Assembly (NCBI GenBank): GCA_944322325.1
Contig: CALUOQ010000002.1
Coordinates: 186,001 to 250,000 of the forward strand
DNA: 64,000 nucleotides
From: an uncultured Alloprevotella sp.
GTDB taxonomy: Bacteria > Bacteroidota > Bacteroidia > Bacteroidales > Bacteroidaceae
Direction of reading: 5' to 3'
Shown: positions 62,135 to 64,000 of the stretch, one piece after another
Numbering within the stretch: position 1 is the stretch's first letter
Layout: each line of letters starts with the position of its first letter
The notes under the pieces: generated by a model
What the model was told of the DNA's origin: nothing
Database searches by the model: none
The model's input: the letters and a program-made list of their open reading frames with translations, nothing else
Translations under genes and position numbers: made by a program

Positions 62135-64000
62135 TGTATTTCTTGAAATTCTCCGCTTGTTCCAAAATCTCCTTAAATACCTCGTCATTCGTTACCGGTG
62201 GATAGCCATATTCAGCTAAAACCAAAATCAAATCCATTTTCAGTTCTGCCTTTATGTCATCACGGGTGGACCAGTCTGTGTACTTGGACTTGTCTGCTAC
62301 AATCTTCTTGATTTCAGCAGCGAGTTTAAGTAGCTTATCTTCAGGATATTCAAAGCCAAACTGTTTGGCGATTGATTTCAGAATATCGTAAAAGGCTTTT
62401 TCTTCGTAGCTAATGCCTAAATCAAGGAAAGATTTCTTCTCCCTGTTTAGCTCTTTCAACAAATTAGCCATCTGATTAGCCACTTCCGTCAAGACCTCAT
62501 CCGCAAAGATAGCACTATCTCTGCGTTCGTTGTATTTGTCAACCAAAGTGCTCAAGCGTTTGGAGAAGTCTACGCCTTTCGCCTTGTTCACCTTCTTGAA
62601 CTCTGTGATGACGGTTTTCAGCAGGCGTTCCATGAGTTTTACTTTCGTATTGGGCAGTTTCAGTTTGCCAAGGCGTTCCATGTATTCTTCGCTCAGCACA
62701 TCCAAGTTTTCTTTGTCATTGCCTATCTGGATGATTTCTTCCACGCCTTCCGATTGGATAGCTTCTTCTATCATTTCACTGACACGACGGTTCATCTGAG
62801 AGATGTCTGGCGTATCGCCTATTGTCAATTTATAAATAATGGAACGTACGCCACAGAAATAATGAATTTCTTCACGCTCGTCGTCGCTTATCTCTTCGCT
62901 GTTGCTGCACAAGTTAAATGCCGATTTCAGTTTCTTGGCGTGTCCCATGAATAAGTTTTCCTGTTCTTTAGTCTGCTGCATAAACTCGGCACCCTTGTTC
63001 AGGCAGTCTAATTGTTCCAATGGTGTACCCGTAGAAAATTTTGAATAGTCAAACTCGCCGAACATCCGCCGGATAATATCCAGTTCGTCTTTCACCATCG
63101 CAACGGACTGCTCAATGCTTTCCACTGAATCTAAGTTGGCATCACCTTGCGCATAACGCTTCAATGCCACATTCATGTTGCTTTTGATGCCGATATAATC
63201 CACCACCAAGCCTTTCTCCTTTCCCGGATAAACACGGTTCACCCGTGAAATGGTCTGCACCAACGTGTGTTGCTGCAAAGGTTTGTCAATGTACATCGTG
63301 TCTAGACAGTCCACATCGAAACCGGTTGTCCACATATCGACCACAATGGCAATCTTGAAGTTTGATTTCGGCTTTTTAAACTCTTCTGCCCAAGCACGGC
63401 GGTCTTCATCCGTTCCCAGCAAGTTGTAAAGTTCTGGTTCATCGTCCTTGCTTCGGGTCATTATCAGCTTTATTTTCTCGATGGGGAGTTCTTGATTTCC
63501 ATAAGGAATACGCGGTTCTGCCGCCATCATATAATGGTCTTCATGCGCTTCTTCGCCGGGTATCTTTGCCCACTCTGGACGCAAAGCGATAATCTTTTTA
63601 TAAAGGTTGAAAGCGATGGTTCGGTTGGAACAAACGAACATAGCCTTGCCCTCTACCGTACTGCCTTCTTCCACCCGTTTCTCATAGTGGGCAATAAAGT
63701 CTTCGGCTACGGCTTGCAGACGGTCGGAGTCTCCCAAGATACGTTCCATTTTGGTCACGGCTTTCTTGCTTTCCTCTATCTGGTATTCATTCGCTCCTTC
63801 TTCCGCACATTGCTTATAATAATTCTCTATTTCTTGCAATTTCCTATTGTCAAGCAAAACCTTGGCGGCACGTCCTTCGTACACAATACGCCGTGTGATA
63901 CCATCCTCCACCGATTCGGTCATCGTATAGGCATCTACCACCTCGCCAAACACATCTATCGTGGCATCAATCGGTGTTCCTGTGAAACCTACGTACGTGG
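62127..64000 (-). CDS. hsdR: Type I restriction endonuclease subunit R (5' part outside window)
   Basis: The minus-strand frame is open to the end of the window (624 codons visible), so the N-terminal nuclease and first helicase parts lie beyond it. The first visible motif is GFTGTPID, the SF2 motif III-type stretch of HsdR. Then come a motif V/VI region (VVDMWTTGFDVDCLDTMYIDKPLQQHTLVQTISRVNRVYPGKEKG) and the long helical C-terminal domain with LNREKKSFLDLGISYEEKAFYDIL. HsdR is the ATP-driven translocase and cutting subunit; hsdM and hsdS are expected outside the window. Its stop overlaps the start of the AlbA_2 gene. Confidence 0.92.
   Translation of the reverse strand, partial: TYVGFTGTPIDATIDVFGEVVDAYTMTESVEDGITRRIVYEGRAAKVLLDNRKLQEIENYYKQCAEEGANEYQIEESKKAVTKMERILGDSDRLQAVAEDFIAHYEKRVEEGSTVEGKAMFVCSNRTIAFNLYKKIIALRPEWAKIPGEEAHEDHYMMAAEPRIPYGNQELPIEKIKLIMTRSKDDEPELYNLLGTDEDRRAWAEEFKKPKSNFKIAIVVDMWTTGFDVDCLDTMYIDKPLQQHTLVQTISRVNRVYPGKEKGLVVDYIGIKSNMNVALKRYAQGDANLDSVESIEQSVAMVKDELDIIRRMFGEFDYSKFSTGTPLEQLDCLNKGAEFMQQTKEQENLFMGHAKKLKSAFNLCSNSEEISDDEREEIHYFCGVRSIIYKLTIGDTPDISQMNRRVSEMIEEAIQSEGVEEIIQIGNDKENLDVLSEEYMERLGKLKLPNTKVKLMERLLKTVITEFKKVNKAKGVDFSKRLSTLVDKYNERRDSAIFADEVLTEVANQMANLLKELNREKKSFLDLGISYEEKAFYDILKSIAKQFGFEYPEDKLLKLAAEIKKIVADKSKYTDWSTRDDIKAELKMDLILVLAEYGYPPVTNDEVFKEILEQAENFKKYNG

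Overview
The window looks like the chromosome of a GC-rich member of the Bacteroidota, most likely order Bacteroidales. Many genes are preceded by the Bacteroidota -7 element TAnnTTTG, in two cases with a TTTG -33 box 19-20 bp upstream. The gene content also fits this phylum: an ftsX-DUF3098-uppP-truB-queA-folK run, the large two-part IspG, a DUF4369-type lipoprotein, and lipoproteins with acidic residues after the cysteine. I cannot name the genus from sequence alone.

Layout. 1-8.4 kb: dtd (5' cut by the window edge), a MazG-like pyrophosphohydrolase and deoC, convergent with polA; then a polyprenyl synthetase, convergent with a miaB-flavodiiron protein pair. 8.4-24.6 kb, mostly plus strand: a catalytically dead M16-like protein, dsbD, the ftsX...folK operon, ychF, lgt, a TPR/OmpA-like lipoprotein, a thioredoxin-fold lipoprotein and comM. 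24.6-30.9 kb, minus strand: recJ-recQ, an AEC permease and a GT2 glycosyltransferase. 31.4-36.5 kb: sbcD-sbcC. 36.7-40.1 kb, minus strand: sufC-sufD-sufS without sufB. 40.4-45.3 kb: an ECF sigma/anti-sigma pair, tRNA-Gln, an amino acid permease and a duplicated-domain lipoprotein. 45.5-50.1 kb, minus strand: rpoN, a PAP2-like membrane protein, purE and ispG. 50.4-57.0 kb: murG-murC-ftsQ-ftsA-ftsZ and a YqeY protein. 57.2-64.0 kb: a visibly AT-richer island beginning at tRNA-Met. It holds an amber-interrupted integrase, an IS30-family element, a second truncated integrase, a tRNA 3' fragment, a frameshifted AlbA_2/Schlafen-type gene and the 3' part of hsdR (type I restriction).

The most unusual signal is a dispersed family of modular 21-bp repeats found at five clear places (1755, 8651, 12712, 17800 and 46345). 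Two copies are near-perfect three-unit palindromes between genes, with compensating changes in the two arms. One is a four-unit array in a divergent intergenic region. Two lie inside essential-pathway genes, as in-frame heptapeptide repeats: the C-terminal tail of a FolK-GNAT fusion, and an internal insertion in IspG. The 21-bp period keeps the reading frame and the units carry no stop in that frame, apart from the folK stop itself, which lies in a degenerate fifth unit. This resembles in principle the protein-coding palindromic elements of Rickettsia, but the sequence and the 21-bp modular design are different.

Other points of interest are an M16 homologue that has lost its whole zinc site, a thioredoxin-fold lipoprotein without CxxC, a suf operon lacking sufB, a 28-bp inverted repeat bracketing 229 bp upstream of sbcD, and an 11-bp tandem duplication that exactly accounts for the frameshift in the AlbA_2 gene.
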